Positions 19,484-28,124 of a DNA stretch of 64,000 bases are shown here, piece by piece. Each line of letters begins with the position of its first letter. The stretch's first letter is position 1. Below the pieces are notes generated by a model that saw only the letters and a program-made list of their open reading frames with translations, was not told the origin of the DNA and did no database searches. The stretch is taken from NCBI GenBank assembly GCA_003216175.1, contig QCJG01000007.1, positions 1 through 64,000 of the forward strand, read 5' to 3'. The translations under genes were made by a program, and so were the position numbers. The stretch is from Prochlorococcus sp. AG-409-A10 (GTDB taxonomy: Bacteria > Cyanobacteriota > Cyanobacteriia > PCC-6307 > Cyanobiaceae).

Positions 19484-19957
19484 ATGTTTAAACCTCTTCT
19501 TTTCTTTGTAAGCTCGGTTCTATTTTTCTTTTATTCTCTGCCAGCTTACGCAGCCTTGGACTATGGAAAGCAAACCCTCATAGGTGCTGATTTCTCTAAC
19601 ACCGATTTAAAAGGTGCGACTTTCTATTTAAGTGATCTTCAAGATGCTGATTTCTCAGGTAGTGATCTTCAAGGGGCTAGTTTTTTTGATGCAAAGCTGG
19701 AAAACGCTAATCTAAGTAATACAAATATGAGAGATGTAACAATGGATGCAGCCATACTTAACGGTGCAAACCTTTCAAATAGCATACTAGAAGGTGCTTT
19801 TGCTTATAACGCTAAATTTGAAAACGTTATTATTGAAGGTGCCGATTTTACTGATGTATTGATCGCGAATGATGTTAAAAATAAGCTATGTATTATCGCA
19901 GAAGGTATAAATAGTGTAACTAATAAAAAAACAAGTGATACATTGGATTGTTTTTAG
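19484..19957 (+). CDS. Exported pentapeptide-repeat protein, probably thylakoid-lumenal
   Basis: A 157-residue protein with a signal peptide: two basic/polar residues, a hydrophobic core at about 5-20 and a cleavage site after AYA at about residue 23. The mature part is a run of A(D/N)LSN-type pentapeptides (GADFSNTDLKGATF, DADFSGSDLQGASFF, NANLSNTNM, NGANLSNSI, GADFTDV), which fold into a right-handed four-sided helix. A Cys pair at the C-terminus (LCII...TLDC) probably forms a disulfide, as in lumenal members. Such proteins are common in cyanobacterial lumen; function not known. Confidence 0.85.
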   Translation: MFKPLLFFVSSVLFFFYSLPAYAALDYGKQTLIGADFSNTDLKGATFYLSDLQDADFSGSDLQGASFFDAKLENANLSNTNMRDVTMDAAILNGANLSNSILEGAFAYNAKFENVIIEGADFTDVLIANDVKNKLCIIAEGINSVTNKKTSDTLDCF

Positions 19958-20136
19958 ATCTTATGCTCATAACAAAAACTATTAATCAATCTAAATATAT
20001 TGTTTAGATTTCAGTTTTATTTATATTGATTTTACCTACCTTTTAGTTTTTCCATTTATTTGGATAGTTAAAGATTACTTCCATCATTAAATTATTTAAA
20101 CAATTTCTTAATCTCGTAAGTATAAAATTTAATTTA

Positions 20137-20847
20137 CTATTTTTGAAATGCTTTATTCCAGCAATGAGAAGATAGACCAATAGACATTAGTACTTCAAAA
20201 ATTTCTTGATCATTTCGAATTTGACTTATTGTTGAAGCCTGAGAAATATCAAAATAGAAATAAAATAAAGCTACTAATAGAAAATAAAGACTATATCGTT
20301 TTGCAGGGAAAGCATCAATAGAGGGCCATGCTCTCCAACCAATCCATCCAAGAAATATACAAGAAATTTCGAACGATGGGTCTAGTAGATAATGATGAAA
20401 AAAGTGAATATTATGAATGCTAGTTTCTCCTTGACTATTTATTGCCCTTATAGAATCTAGTCCAATCCCAGTTAGGCGCTCACCCCAACTTATTTCTTCG
20501 CCAGCAACAAAAAAACAAATTAAAGCCAAAACTAACCAAGCTATCCATTTTTTATTAATTCCTATTCTTCTGCGTTTAAAAAGAATCAGACTTGAACAAA
20601 TAAAACCAAGGAAATATGCTATAAACTGTATCCACTCCAAAGGGCCATCTTCGCTTCTAAACCAGTCAAACCAGCTAATTCCTACTACGTTTCTTCCATA
20701 AGGAAATATATATACAAAACCGTAAATAAATAATAGATAAATAACAGGGAAAATATCTACGGTGGGCTCAATTTTCCCCCAGCTTGTGTAAAAGACTTTT
20801 GGCTTGAAAGGAGTGTATGGATTTAGGTACTTAAGAATTGAGAGCAT
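20137..20847 (-). CDS. Multi-pass membrane protein of unknown function
   Basis: A 236-residue protein with about six hydrophobic segments (near 33-50, 70-92, 104-118, 148-168, 185-202 and a shorter final one). Between them is a conserved-looking signature FVAGEEISWGERLTGIGLDS followed by NSQGETSIHNIHFFHH, rich in Glu, His and Asn, facing one side of the membrane. This GEEISWG...HN pattern recurs in a family of uncharacterised bacterial membrane proteins. The acidic and His residues could bind metal or protons, but that is inference. Single gene with AT-rich flanks. Confidence 0.7.
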   Translation of the reverse strand: MLSILKYLNPYTPFKPKVFYTSWGKIEPTVDIFPVIYLLFIYGFVYIFPYGRNVVGISWFDWFRSEDGPLEWIQFIAYFLGFICSSLILFKRRRIGINKKWIAWLVLALICFFVAGEEISWGERLTGIGLDSIRAINSQGETSIHNIHFFHHYLLDPSFEISCIFLGWIGWRAWPSIDAFPAKRYSLYFLLVALFYFYFDISQASTISQIRNDQEIFEVLMSIGLSSHCWNKAFQK

Positions 20848-21089
20848 ATTTGGCTCAAGGTACTTTTAATTTTAGTATATATTCTTACCCTCTTTTATTG
20901 CCTAGTTACCTTAATTGTAATTTGTGAACAAACTAGTTGTTTCTACTGAGAAAGTTTTAACCTTTAGACATTATTTAGAAAATAATATTTAATGTCGTAA
21001 AGAAACTATAAAATAGTTTCTTTACTTTTTTTACTTTTGTTAGGCCTAATATTTAATTATTAGTTTTGCTTGCAGAGTAGTTTTTTAAA

Positions 21090-22295
21090 TTGGCAAAAAT
21101 CCTTTTTCTAAGTAATGGCCATGGAGAAGACCTCTCAGGGGCGCTTATGGGGAATGCCTTTAAAAAACTTGGACACGAAGTAAATGCTTTGCCTTTGATA
21201 GGCAATGGAGAAAATTATTTAAAGACAGGATTGAATGTTCTTGGGAAGACCAAATCGTTTAGTACAGGTGGAATGGGCTATACAAGCCTAAAAGGTCGAA
21301 TTCTTGAATTAATTCAAGGTCAGATATTTTATCTAATAAAACGAATTTACCTTCTATTAAAGATTGCATCTAAATATGATTTATTAGTTGTAGTTGGGGA
21401 TGTTATCCCCGTTACAGCGGCATGGTTAACTGGGTTGCCGGTAGTTACTTATTTAGTAGCATATTCCAGTCACTATGAAGGGAAGCTAAGACTACCTTGG
21501 CCTTGTGCTAGTTGTTTATCTAGTGATAGATTTTTAAAAATTTATACTAGAGATATTCTTACTGCGGATGATTTAAAAAATAAATTTTTTGGCAAGGTTG
21601 AATTTATTGGGAACCCTTTTATGGATCCATTTCTAACTCAGCAACAAATTTTTCCACAAAATATAAAACGTTTAGGTATTCTGCCTGGGAGTAGAATTCC
21701 TGAGGTAGGTAATAATTTATGCTTAATCCTTAGAGTTATTGAGTACCTTTCAAATTTAAATAGTGAATATACTGATATAAGTTTTGATGTTGCTTTGGTT
21801 CCTTGCTTAGACGATAATACTCTGAAGAATATAATTACTCCAGATGGATGGAGATTGCACTATCAAGTTGAGAATCATAAGGCTTTAAAATTAATTAAAA
21901 ATAAATCTATTGTCAATATATATAGGAATTCATTTGTTAAAGTTGTTCAAAGCAGCAATGTTTTAATTAGTATGGCAGGTACTGCTACGGAACAAGCCGC
22001 TCTCCTTGGAAAGTTAATTGTTCAAATAGAAGGGAAAGGACCACAGTTTAATGCCGCTTTTGCTGAGGCACAAAGAAGATTACTGGGACCTAACATATAT
22101 TGTGCTAATGGATCAGTTGAAGAGGATAAACACATGCGTAAAACATGCAATTTAATTCTTAATTTATTAGAAAGAAGTTATAGGGATAGATTATTTAAGG
22201 AAACAAATAATAAAGAAAAATTAACAAGAAAGACAGGCGAAACAATATCAGAAATAATGGCTAATTCAATTACAAATTCTTTTTTAAACTATTAA
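21090..22295 (+). CDS. LpxB-related glycosyltransferase-like protein of cyanobacteria
   Basis: A 401-residue protein of the cyanobacterial family related to lipid-A-disaccharide synthase. The N-terminus is ILFLSNGHGEDLSGALMG, matching the GHGED start of this subfamily rather than the GE(A/P)SGD of true LpxB; later are VGDVIPVTAAWLTGLPVV, IGNPFMDPFL, LGILPGSRIPEVGNN and the acceptor/donor region ISMAGTATEQAALLGKL. It has the GT-B two-domain architecture but its substrate is unknown; a role in a cell-envelope glycolipid is plausible. TTG start at 21090; the strand and spacing suggest a single-gene transcript. Confidence 0.8.
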   Translation: MAKILFLSNGHGEDLSGALMGNAFKKLGHEVNALPLIGNGENYLKTGLNVLGKTKSFSTGGMGYTSLKGRILELIQGQIFYLIKRIYLLLKIASKYDLLVVVGDVIPVTAAWLTGLPVVTYLVAYSSHYEGKLRLPWPCASCLSSDRFLKIYTRDILTADDLKNKFFGKVEFIGNPFMDPFLTQQQIFPQNIKRLGILPGSRIPEVGNNLCLILRVIEYLSNLNSEYTDISFDVALVPCLDDNTLKNIITPDGWRLHYQVENHKALKLIKNKSIVNIYRNSFVKVVQSSNVLISMAGTATEQAALLGKLIVQIEGKGPQFNAAFAEAQRRLLGPNIYCANGSVEEDKHMRKTCNLILNLLERSYRDRLFKETNNKEKLTRKTGETISEIMANSITNSFLNY

Positions 22296-22340
22296 ATAAC
22301 TTCTTTTTTATTTTCCAATAAAATTATAAATATATTAGTA

Positions 22341-24185
22341 CTAATACTTCTCTGGATTGTAATCTTTCCAAGAGGATGTTAAGTTATATTCTTTTTTAAA
22401 ATTATCAGCTATCTCCTGTAGCCTTGATCTATCCACTCGCCATACATTATAAATACCAAAATCCCTTAATCTTGTTGGATTAAGAGATTTCCAATGACTT
22501 AGTTCTGAAGTTGCATTGTCAATTAAAATTAATACACTATTTGATGCATGCGGATGTCCAATTTGTCTGCCTTCCCATCCGATTCTTTTCTCAACAGATA
22601 ATCTTTCTGATAAATTAATGATATTAACATTTGTATTAGATTCATATAAAATTATTTCATTAGTATAAAAGTGAACAGAAGGTTTTTTTATTCCAACCAT
22701 TGCTATTGATTCATTAGGTTTCCTTGAACTAATTATAAAATTTGAAGCTTCTCTCAATGGCAATTGTCTATTAATATCGATTAATTTAAATAGAGGATTT
22801 ATAGCTAATAAATGAAATAATATAATTGGAACTTGAAGGCTTAGCAAATTAATATTTAATGATTTTTTTGTAGCAATGCCTATAATACCAGAAACTAATA
22901 AACAAATACCTCCTCTTTTTAAGATTCCACTATTAATAAGTTGATTTGATAAATCGATCATTTCATTATCATTTATTTCATTGATGAAAGTTAAATTAGG
23001 CATAAAAACCGGTAATAAAAAAATTAAAGCAATTAAAATTAGAAAAACAACAGTAGACCACCAGCAGAAATTAAATAATTTACTTTTCTTTTTTCCTATA
23101 TTAATCTCAAAATTTTCAGCCTGTCCTATAATTATGGCAGCTGCAGGTGTTGCAGGAAGCCAATAACTTGGAAGTTTTGTACCCGATAATGTAAAGAATA
23201 TAAATACTGCTAAGAGCCATGAAATTGCAAAAATCAATAAAGAATCAGATGGCATTATAGTCCTTTTAGAAATATTCTTTTTTATCTCTTTAACTCCTTT
23301 GATTATACCCAGAATTAATAATGGAGTAAAAGGTAAGGAGGCTAATATCAACATTAAAACAAAAAAGAATATACCTTCTTGATGTGAATTGACAATGCTT
23401 GTATATCTTTGAAAATTATGATAGCCAAAAAAACTTTTAATGAATATATTTCCTTCTAAAATATATTCAATTATAAACCATGGCATACTAATACCCAATG
23501 CAACTAGAAGACCATACACAGGTTTTAATTGTCGTCTTAATCGATCAAAATCATTTTGAAATATTCCAAAGAGAAATAGTGCAAATATCATTAATACAAT
23601 TGCTACTGGGCCTTTCGCTAGTATCGAAAATCCTAAAATTATCCATGCATAAACCCATGAATTTGTATTGGCATTTACATAACAACGCCATTGGAAAAGC
23701 ATACTTAAACCAAATGTACCGCAGAGTAAAGCATCTGAAACAGCGGTACGACTCCATATCATTACAAAAGGCGAAAGGGCAAATGAAAGTGCTGTCACTA
23801 CAGCAGTTCTTCTTTGATTAATGAACTTCTTTTGTGGCCATCTCAGCAAGGTTTCTCCTAAAATTATCATCAATAAAAAAGAAGAGATAGCCGAGGGAAA
23901 GCGAGCAGCAAAAGAACCTAACGTATCCCAAGATGATTGATTTGGTATTGAATAGATCAATCCCATTAACCAATAAATTAATGGTGGTTTATCAAATCTC
24001 GGTATTCCGTTGGAAATGGGTGTTAACCAATTGCCAGAAATACTCATTAAACGCCCACTCGCAGCAAATTTAGCAGGTGTTTCGTCTATCAACCCATAAG
24101 CTCCTAGTCCCCAAAAGAAAAGGATTATTCCCGCAAAGGCTATAAAGATCAGACTTGCGAAGTCACGTTTAATAAAAGAAAACAC
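22341..24185 (-). CDS. GT39/ArnT-type membrane glycosyltransferase
   Basis: A 614-residue integral membrane protein with about a dozen hydrophobic segments, using polyprenyl-phosphate sugars to modify envelope lipids or proteins. The first periplasmic loop has the family motif DETPAKFAASGRLM, then GNWLTPISNGIPRFDKPPLIYW, with the acidic residue and the FDKPPL segment conserved in ArnT and dolichyl-phosphate-mannose transferases. The soluble C-terminal domain follows residue 480. It converges on the LpxB-related gene (46-base gap), and both could act on the outer membrane, but this is contextual inference. Acceptor unknown. Confidence 0.82.
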   Translation of the reverse strand: MFSFIKRDFASLIFIAFAGIILFFWGLGAYGLIDETPAKFAASGRLMSISGNWLTPISNGIPRFDKPPLIYWLMGLIYSIPNQSSWDTLGSFAARFPSAISSFLLMIILGETLLRWPQKKFINQRRTAVVTALSFALSPFVMIWSRTAVSDALLCGTFGLSMLFQWRCYVNANTNSWVYAWIILGFSILAKGPVAIVLMIFALFLFGIFQNDFDRLRRQLKPVYGLLVALGISMPWFIIEYILEGNIFIKSFFGYHNFQRYTSIVNSHQEGIFFFVLMLILASLPFTPLLILGIIKGVKEIKKNISKRTIMPSDSLLIFAISWLLAVFIFFTLSGTKLPSYWLPATPAAAIIIGQAENFEINIGKKKSKLFNFCWWSTVVFLILIALIFLLPVFMPNLTFINEINDNEMIDLSNQLINSGILKRGGICLLVSGIIGIATKKSLNINLLSLQVPIILFHLLAINPLFKLIDINRQLPLREASNFIISSRKPNESIAMVGIKKPSVHFYTNEIILYESNTNVNIINLSERLSVEKRIGWEGRQIGHPHASNSVLILIDNATSELSHWKSLNPTRLRDFGIYNVWRVDRSRLQEIADNFKKEYNLTSSWKDYNPEKY

Positions 24186-24609
24186 TTAAATTTTCTGATT
24201 ATCTTTTATATTCATATCCTATTGTAGTTTCATATTTTGCAAAAAATAAAGACTGAACATTATCTGCTAAAAAAATTTTATCAAATAGGTCATATTAATC
24301 AGATATCTACTTAAAGAATTTTTAATTCTTTCTTCCAAATAAAATTTTTAGTCAAGTAAAAATATAAGTAGTATTTGTTTATGCCTCGGAATCCTTTAAA
24401 AGAATCCTTAAAATCTTAGAATGCTAATTAATAGAAGCTATATTAATTGCAAAAATTTATTAGCTATTGTTAGTATATAGGATCTCATTCTGGAATTTTT
24501 TAAAAAATTAAAAAGTTTGTGAAGAGATAAATATACTGATAATGATTTAGAAAATAAGGGAGAATTGATTAATTATTAAATCAATAATATAAATAAAAAT
24601 TTCTAAAAT
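24186..24609. other. Intergenic AT-rich stretch, no gene seen
   Basis: About 420 bases upstream of the GT39 gene and downstream of a small minus-strand gene. Stops are frequent in all frames and no RNA-like stem with a T-run was found. It presumably carries the GT39 promoter. Confidence 0.35.
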
Positions 24610-24780
24610 TTATAGTTGGTCTCTTTCAAATGTTCTTGTTATTTCGTTTAGAAAATCCACTATTTGAATATTTGTATAGCCAAGTTCAGTTCTGAGACCT
24701 TTACATGACGAGGTAATTTCTTTCCAAATATCAGCTCTTACTATGGCTTCTCTGTCTTTTAAGTAGCGCTCTTCTCTCAT
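24610..24780 (-). CDS. Small charged protein, 56 residues
   Basis: A short open frame: ATG at 24780, stop TAA at 24610-24612. The product begins MREERYLKDREAIV and continues with WKEITSSCKGLRTELGY and a C-terminal FLNEITRTFERD; it is predicted to be helical, with many Glu/Arg and no membrane segment. Codon use is ordinary for the window and the frame is uninterrupted while neighbouring sequence is full of stops, which supports coding. It is not recognised. It stands alone between two gene-free stretches. Confidence 0.5.
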   Translation of the reverse strand: MREERYLKDREAIVRADIWKEITSSCKGLRTELGYTNIQIVDFLNEITRTFERDQL

Positions 24781-25273
24781 TTTGATTTGATTTAAGTGAT
24801 GTTATGGTTCTCTGAGTGTATTAAGAAAAAATCAAATAAATCTTTTGGATTTACTAGATTGATATCGAGTGTGTTCCTTAAAAATCAAAAAACCTATTTA
24901 CATAATATATTAACGAAAAAACAAAAAAACCTTGAGCAGTAAAGAATCTTGTGGATATTAAGTATTTGGTTATCTTATATTAAGATCTCTAGAAATAAAT
25001 ATTTTTTAAGATTGTGAGTTTTTTATACATATCATAGAGTTTTAAACTACTTTTTTAAAACTAGTGACGTTTAGCTCATACCAATGGATTTCAGCTATGG
25101 GTTCAACAGATAAAACAGATGGTTCCCCGAAATGGATTTGTAATCTTGCGTAGTGAAGTTTTTGTTTTTTTAATTTTTTATTCCGGTCAACTTTCGGTCA
25201 ATTCTTTGATTATAGATAATAAATAACAAGATTAAAAATATAATTAAATACCTCTAGCATCCCCGTAGTAGAA
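24781..25273. other. Gene-free stretch upstream of the tRNA-Ser 3' end
   Basis: About 490 bases with only very short frames, for example an 18-codon one near 25098. Several A/T homopolymers occur. No hairpin terminator of good quality was seen, and nothing identifies an integrase or attachment gene here. Confidence 0.35.
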
Positions 25274-25360
25274 CGGAGAGTGGGGGATTCGAACCCCCGA
25301 TGGAGTTGCCCCCATGCTAGTTTTCAAGACTAGAGCCATAAACCACTCGACCAACTCTCC
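25274..25360 (-). tRNA. tRNA-Ser (anticodon UGA)
   Basis: An 87-base class II tRNA. On the minus strand the acceptor arms GGAGAGT and ACTCTCC pair fully; the anticodon stem is CTAGT/ACTAG around the loop CTTGAAA, giving anticodon TGA. A long variable arm (GGGGGCAACTCC region) and the T-arm GGGGGTTCGAATCCCCC follow, as expected for serine. CCA is not encoded. The 5' 47 bases and upstream flank are repeated, in decayed form, at 28714-28759. Confidence 0.95.
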
Positions 25361-25772
25361 ACTTCAAATTTTACATCATTGGCTTAGGATTTTTTCAATT
25401 AAATTTTGAAAAAAGCAAAAATCTATAAGTACAAAATCTAGTTAATGCAATTGTTTATGGAAAAAACACATGCCTTGTAGGGTTGGCGAGTATTGGATAT
25501 TTAATAATATAGTTTGGTTACTTTTTTAAAGCATCTTTGAAGCGAAGGAGGCAATGTTTTCCTCGTCTATTGAAAAAAACCAATCAAACCCACTTATTCA
25601 AAAACGAAATCAAATCTATCCCTATATAGAGTTTTAAATAATTGATCTAAGAATGGATTTTCATTTGCTTTTCTTTTATTAGTTTTAATCCTGCAAAGAA
25701 CTCAGTTGTCTTTTTGAGGAATGGTAAAAGGGGGTAAAGAGTTTCATAAGCCCTCCTTTCTACACCTCTGGT

Positions 25773-25803
25773 CTACTCCCTTCTATTTTTAAGAATGGAG
25801 TAG
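25773..25803. repeat. Stem-loop, 7+4 bp
   Basis: CTACTCC at 25773-25779 pairs perfectly with GGAGTAG at 25797-25803, with an inner TTCT/AGAA stem and a TTTTT-containing loop. It lacks a T-run on either side, so it is not a standard terminator. It may be part of the same transcript that ends at the terminator 150 bases downstream. Confidence 0.45.
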
Positions 25804-25948
25804 GAAAGCCCTAACTAAGCGAACATTATTTTAGATTACTTCTTATTAGATTTATTAAACACAAGAGCGATGACTTCTACTAAAGACATGTTTCGTTCAA
25901 GCTCTAGTCAGAGAAGGTAATAGTCGGCGAAATCCTGTCCCATTGCTC

Positions 25949-25986
25949 GCAAACCATAAAAAGTTCATTGGGTTTGCACTTTTTTT
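25949..25986 (+). terminator. Rho-independent terminator ending an unannotated transcript
   Basis: GCAAACC at 25949-25955 pairs with GGTTTGC at 25971-25977 and is followed by AC and seven T. No open reading frame of normal size ends just upstream on this strand, so it probably terminates a small RNA or a very short mRNA starting somewhere in 25800-25900. Confidence 0.6.
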
Positions 25987-26232
25987 GGTAAATAAAAACT
26001 CATGTTAATCCTTGCATTTTCCTACATACCAGGCATACAGGCATAGCCAGTCTCGTCAATCTTTGATTTAGGAGCGTTGAGTAACTATTTAAGTTAGTTA
26101 GCCTCCCTTTTTAAAAAGAGTTTTTCTATTGTAAATCTCAAAATATACAAATTAGAGAACCTTACGAGCTAGCTTTCCTCGGTTAGGGCCTAAAGCTGCT
26201 AGTTTGCTTTCTTCGTTTTTGTCCAATGTTGG

Positions 26233-26364
26233 ATGAACTTAGAGAAACAACACGCCAAACTTTTAAAACTTCAAGCTAAAGCGGATGCTTGTACTTCAAG
26301 GAAAGAGGCTCTAAAAATTTTAAAAAAGTCTGATAAGGCTTTTCATAAACTTTCTAGGCCATAG
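26233..26364 (+). CDS. Small basic helical protein, 43 residues
   Basis: ATG at 26233, TAG stop at 26362-26364. The product starts MNLEKQHAKLLKLQAKADA, then CTSRKEALKILKKSDKAFHK, ending LSRP: a lysine-rich amphipathic helix pair with one Cys. The regular heptad-like spacing of Leu/Ala and charged residues is unlikely in random AT-rich DNA, which supports a real gene. No family recognised. It lies inside the region bounded by the tRNA-Ser and its partial copy. Confidence 0.5.
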   Translation: MNLEKQHAKLLKLQAKADACTSRKEALKILKKSDKAFHKLSRP

Positions 26365-26446
26365 ATGATCAAATAACAGTAGTAAGTCTAAACCTATTGA
26401 TTTTTTGAATCGTGTCTACCAGGCCCCAACCTATAACTTATGCCTT

Positions 26447-26617
26447 TTAATTCTTGTCTTTCCAGCCGAACATCTCAGCCATTTTTCTAGTTGCAGCAAA
26501 ACTGCCAATCGCACCAAGAAATAGTCCAAAAGCAATCAGGTTGATAGCTATTCCACCCATTATTTGAGCTTTAGCAAATAGAATCATTCTGATTGATGAG
26601 GAGTTACTTTTTCTCAT
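26447..26617 (-). CDS. Small membrane protein with an in-frame upstream partial duplicate
   Basis: From the ATG at 26617 the product has 56 residues with one hydrophobic helix (IMGGIAINLIAFGLFLGAIG) and a C-terminus RKMAEMFGWKDKN. The frame is open further upstream to 26758, and the extra 47 residues contain a similar segment (EIIGGIIPKLDWISIFLWG). The DNA of the two segments is also alike, so the upstream part looks like a partial tandem duplication kept in frame. Which start is used is unclear; the shorter is more conservative. Function unknown. Confidence 0.45.
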   Translation of the reverse strand: MRKSNSSSIRMILFAKAQIMGGIAINLIAFGLFLGAIGSFAATRKMAEMFGWKDKN

Positions 26618-26768
26618 CGTTTGACGTTTGCTTTTCTGGTTTGATTGAAATAAATAATCACCCCACAAAAAAATGCTAATCCAATCAAGTTTAGGAATAA
26701 TCCCACCTATTATTTCGACTTCATCAAAGAACGCCATTTGTATTTTTATCGACTTCAAATTGTCTTGT

Positions 26769-26936
26769 TTAGACTAGAGATTTAAAAAAACAATTGCTTA
26801 GTCTTGTTGCTCTTCTAAAAGCAGTTAAAAGTGCTCCAAGGGAAAAAGATCCTACTCCATCAAAAATTATCAGAGTTAAAAAAGGCTTAACTCCTTTTAA
26901 AGCTGTACTTTGAAGGGCAGGATCTATCGGATCCAT
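26769..26936 (-). CDS. Small membrane protein, 55 residues
   Basis: ATG at 26936, TAA at 26769-26771. The product begins MDPIDPALQSTALKGVKPFL and contains a hydrophobic stretch LTLIIFDGVGSFSLGALLTA followed by a basic RRATRL segment, consistent with a single-pass membrane protein with the basic end in the cytoplasm. It precedes the small membrane gene at 26447-26617 on the same strand with 150 bases between. Not recognised; coding call rests on frame integrity and hydrophobic pattern. Confidence 0.42.
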   Translation of the reverse strand: MDPIDPALQSTALKGVKPFLTLIIFDGVGSFSLGALLTAFRRATRLSNCFFKSLV

Positions 26937-26951
26937 TAAATCTTTGTTTTA

Positions 26952-27077
26952 TTAGTCGTCATAAACTTTGCATGTTGAGGAAGTTGGGTAGCTTTCACAT
27001 TCTTCTTTCCAAAACTCTTCTCTTGTCTCAGCAGGAAATTCATAATTGAAATCATGCATTTCTCGAATATCACTCAA
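26952..27077 (-). CDS. Small acidic protein, 41 residues, TTG start
   Basis: A TTG at 27077 opens a frame reading MSDIREMHDFNYEFPAETRE, then EFWKEECESYPTSSTCKVYDD to a TAA at 26952-26954; an internal ATG (MHDF) at residue 7 is the alternative start. The composition, with Phe-Trp-Lys-Glu-Glu-Cys and a second Cys ten residues later, is protein-like and reminiscent of short conserved Prochlorococcus proteins, but I cannot name it. Two cysteines could pair or bind metal. It lies 15 bases upstream of the small membrane gene at 26769-26936. Confidence 0.5.
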   Translation of the reverse strand: MSDIREMHDFNYEFPAETREEFWKEECESYPTSSTCKVYDD

Positions 27078-27186
27078 CGCATTTTTGATGAGAAATGGAG
27101 TTTTAGCTTAATAAACCTCATGATTTAAACACCTCGGCTTTTATTCAAGCACTACTTCCCTAATTATTTTATTGGAAACATAAAAA

Positions 27187-27206
27187 GGGCTGACCTAAGT
27201 CAGCCC
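27187..27206 (-). terminator. Rho-independent terminator (GGGCTGAC stem)
   Basis: Perfect eight-base arms GGGCTGAC and GTCAGCCC with a four-base loop. On the minus strand it is followed by TTTTTA, so it ends the transcript of the 54-residue gene at 27248-27412. The same stem recurs at 28522-28547. Confidence 0.8.
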
Positions 27207-27247
27207 CAATACTTTCAATATAAATCAGCAGTTAATTCAATTCTGAA

Positions 27248-27412
27248 TTAAGAATCCACTGCTGCAACTTGTTCACGAGCTTGCTTTTGTCTATCTTCAA
27301 AAATTAAAGGTTTGTAAGAAGTAAATACTCCTTTCTTAAATGTTGCAAGTAGAGATCTGTGTAGTCTTTCTGCTTTTAAGACTCTTTTTTTAGTTAGTAC
27401 GAGGTTGTTCAT
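27248..27412 (-). CDS. Small basic protein, 54 residues
   Basis: ATG at 27412, TAA at 27248-27250. The product starts MNNLVLTKKRVLKAERLHRS and continues LLATFKKGVFTSYKPLIFED to RQKQAREQVAAVDS. It is strongly basic at the N-terminus and helical at the C-terminus, with no membrane segment. A clear terminator follows 42 bases downstream on the same strand, which supports expression as its own unit. Possible nucleic-acid binding is a guess from charge only. Confidence 0.55.
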   Translation of the reverse strand: MNNLVLTKKRVLKAERLHRSLLATFKKGVFTSYKPLIFEDRQKQAREQVAAVDS

Positions 27413-27698
27413 GACCTTTTTAAATTCGTGGAAATTCCGTTCCCTACTTCCATGTAATGCACCCCATGAAGATGGAGCAAATGAATACTTAATTTAACAA
27501 GCCAACCAGAAGAACTGAAATGAAATTCAAGTACGGTTTCTTAGAAAGTCATCAATAAAACGGTCCTTACCCATCCGCGCTGGTTATCCCTATCTAAACC
27601 AAACATCAGTAAAAGAAAAATCTTTTTTATGTCTAATAGATCGGTGATCTGATTGATCAAACTTTGTTTCGCCGAAAAGCTATCTTCCTCTACCTATC

Positions 27699-28004
27699 AT
27701 GACTTCAATCAATAATTCCTCAGCAGCTAAGTTTCTAGCTCTTTTCTGCATACCTGCGCTAATCCTTGCATCAGGTTCATTGGATGTTGCTAAATCAGTA
27801 ACCGTCAACAATGTATGGATTTAACGAATCAACAATTATTGCAAGCTTGGCTATACCCGCTGGGGAGTTCATTGGTTTTTCAACAATCCTTGTAAATAGA
27901 TTTCGCCAGTGCATGTGATGATTACTTCTACTCCAGCTAAATCAAATAAGAAATCATGGCACGGACTTGGTGAGTATATTGGTGAGATTTTGTTTGATCT
28001 ATAA
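27699..28004 (+). pseudogene. Chain of three overlapping mini-frames, decayed gene or coupled peptides
   Basis: Three short frames overlap end to start: 27699-27824 (41 residues, MTSINNSSAAKFLALFCIPA, hydrophobic), 27811-27918 (35 residues, MYGFNESTIIASLAIPAGEF, hydrophobic) and 27918-28004 (28 residues, MITSTPAKSNKKSWHGLGEY). The last pair overlaps in a TGATG junction. Read together they look like one membrane protein broken by two frame changes, or a row of translationally coupled peptides. No family recognised; a sequencing error is also possible. Confidence 0.35.
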
Positions 28005-28124
28005 GCTCGTTAGTAAGCCATAGGACCAATATTTAATTATTGTCAGAATTACATAATGTAATGGTCTTTTAATACATAAAAGTTTCCAATAATATGTAAT
28101 GCTTTTGGTTCTTTTATATCTTTC

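Larger units (their letters stand above)
25361..26232. other. Gene-poor 870-base stretch with hairpins
   Basis: No convincing gene of ordinary size. A 27-residue frame at 25554-25637 (MFSSSIEKNQ start) has GGAGG only two bases before ATG, too close to be convincing. A 16-residue frame begins at 25870 (MTSTKDMFRS). Two stem-loops, listed separately, and a further dyad with AGCTTT/AAAGCT around 26172-26205 suggest non-coding transcripts. The stretch lies just upstream of the tRNA-Ser and inside its duplicated boundary. Confidence 0.4.
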
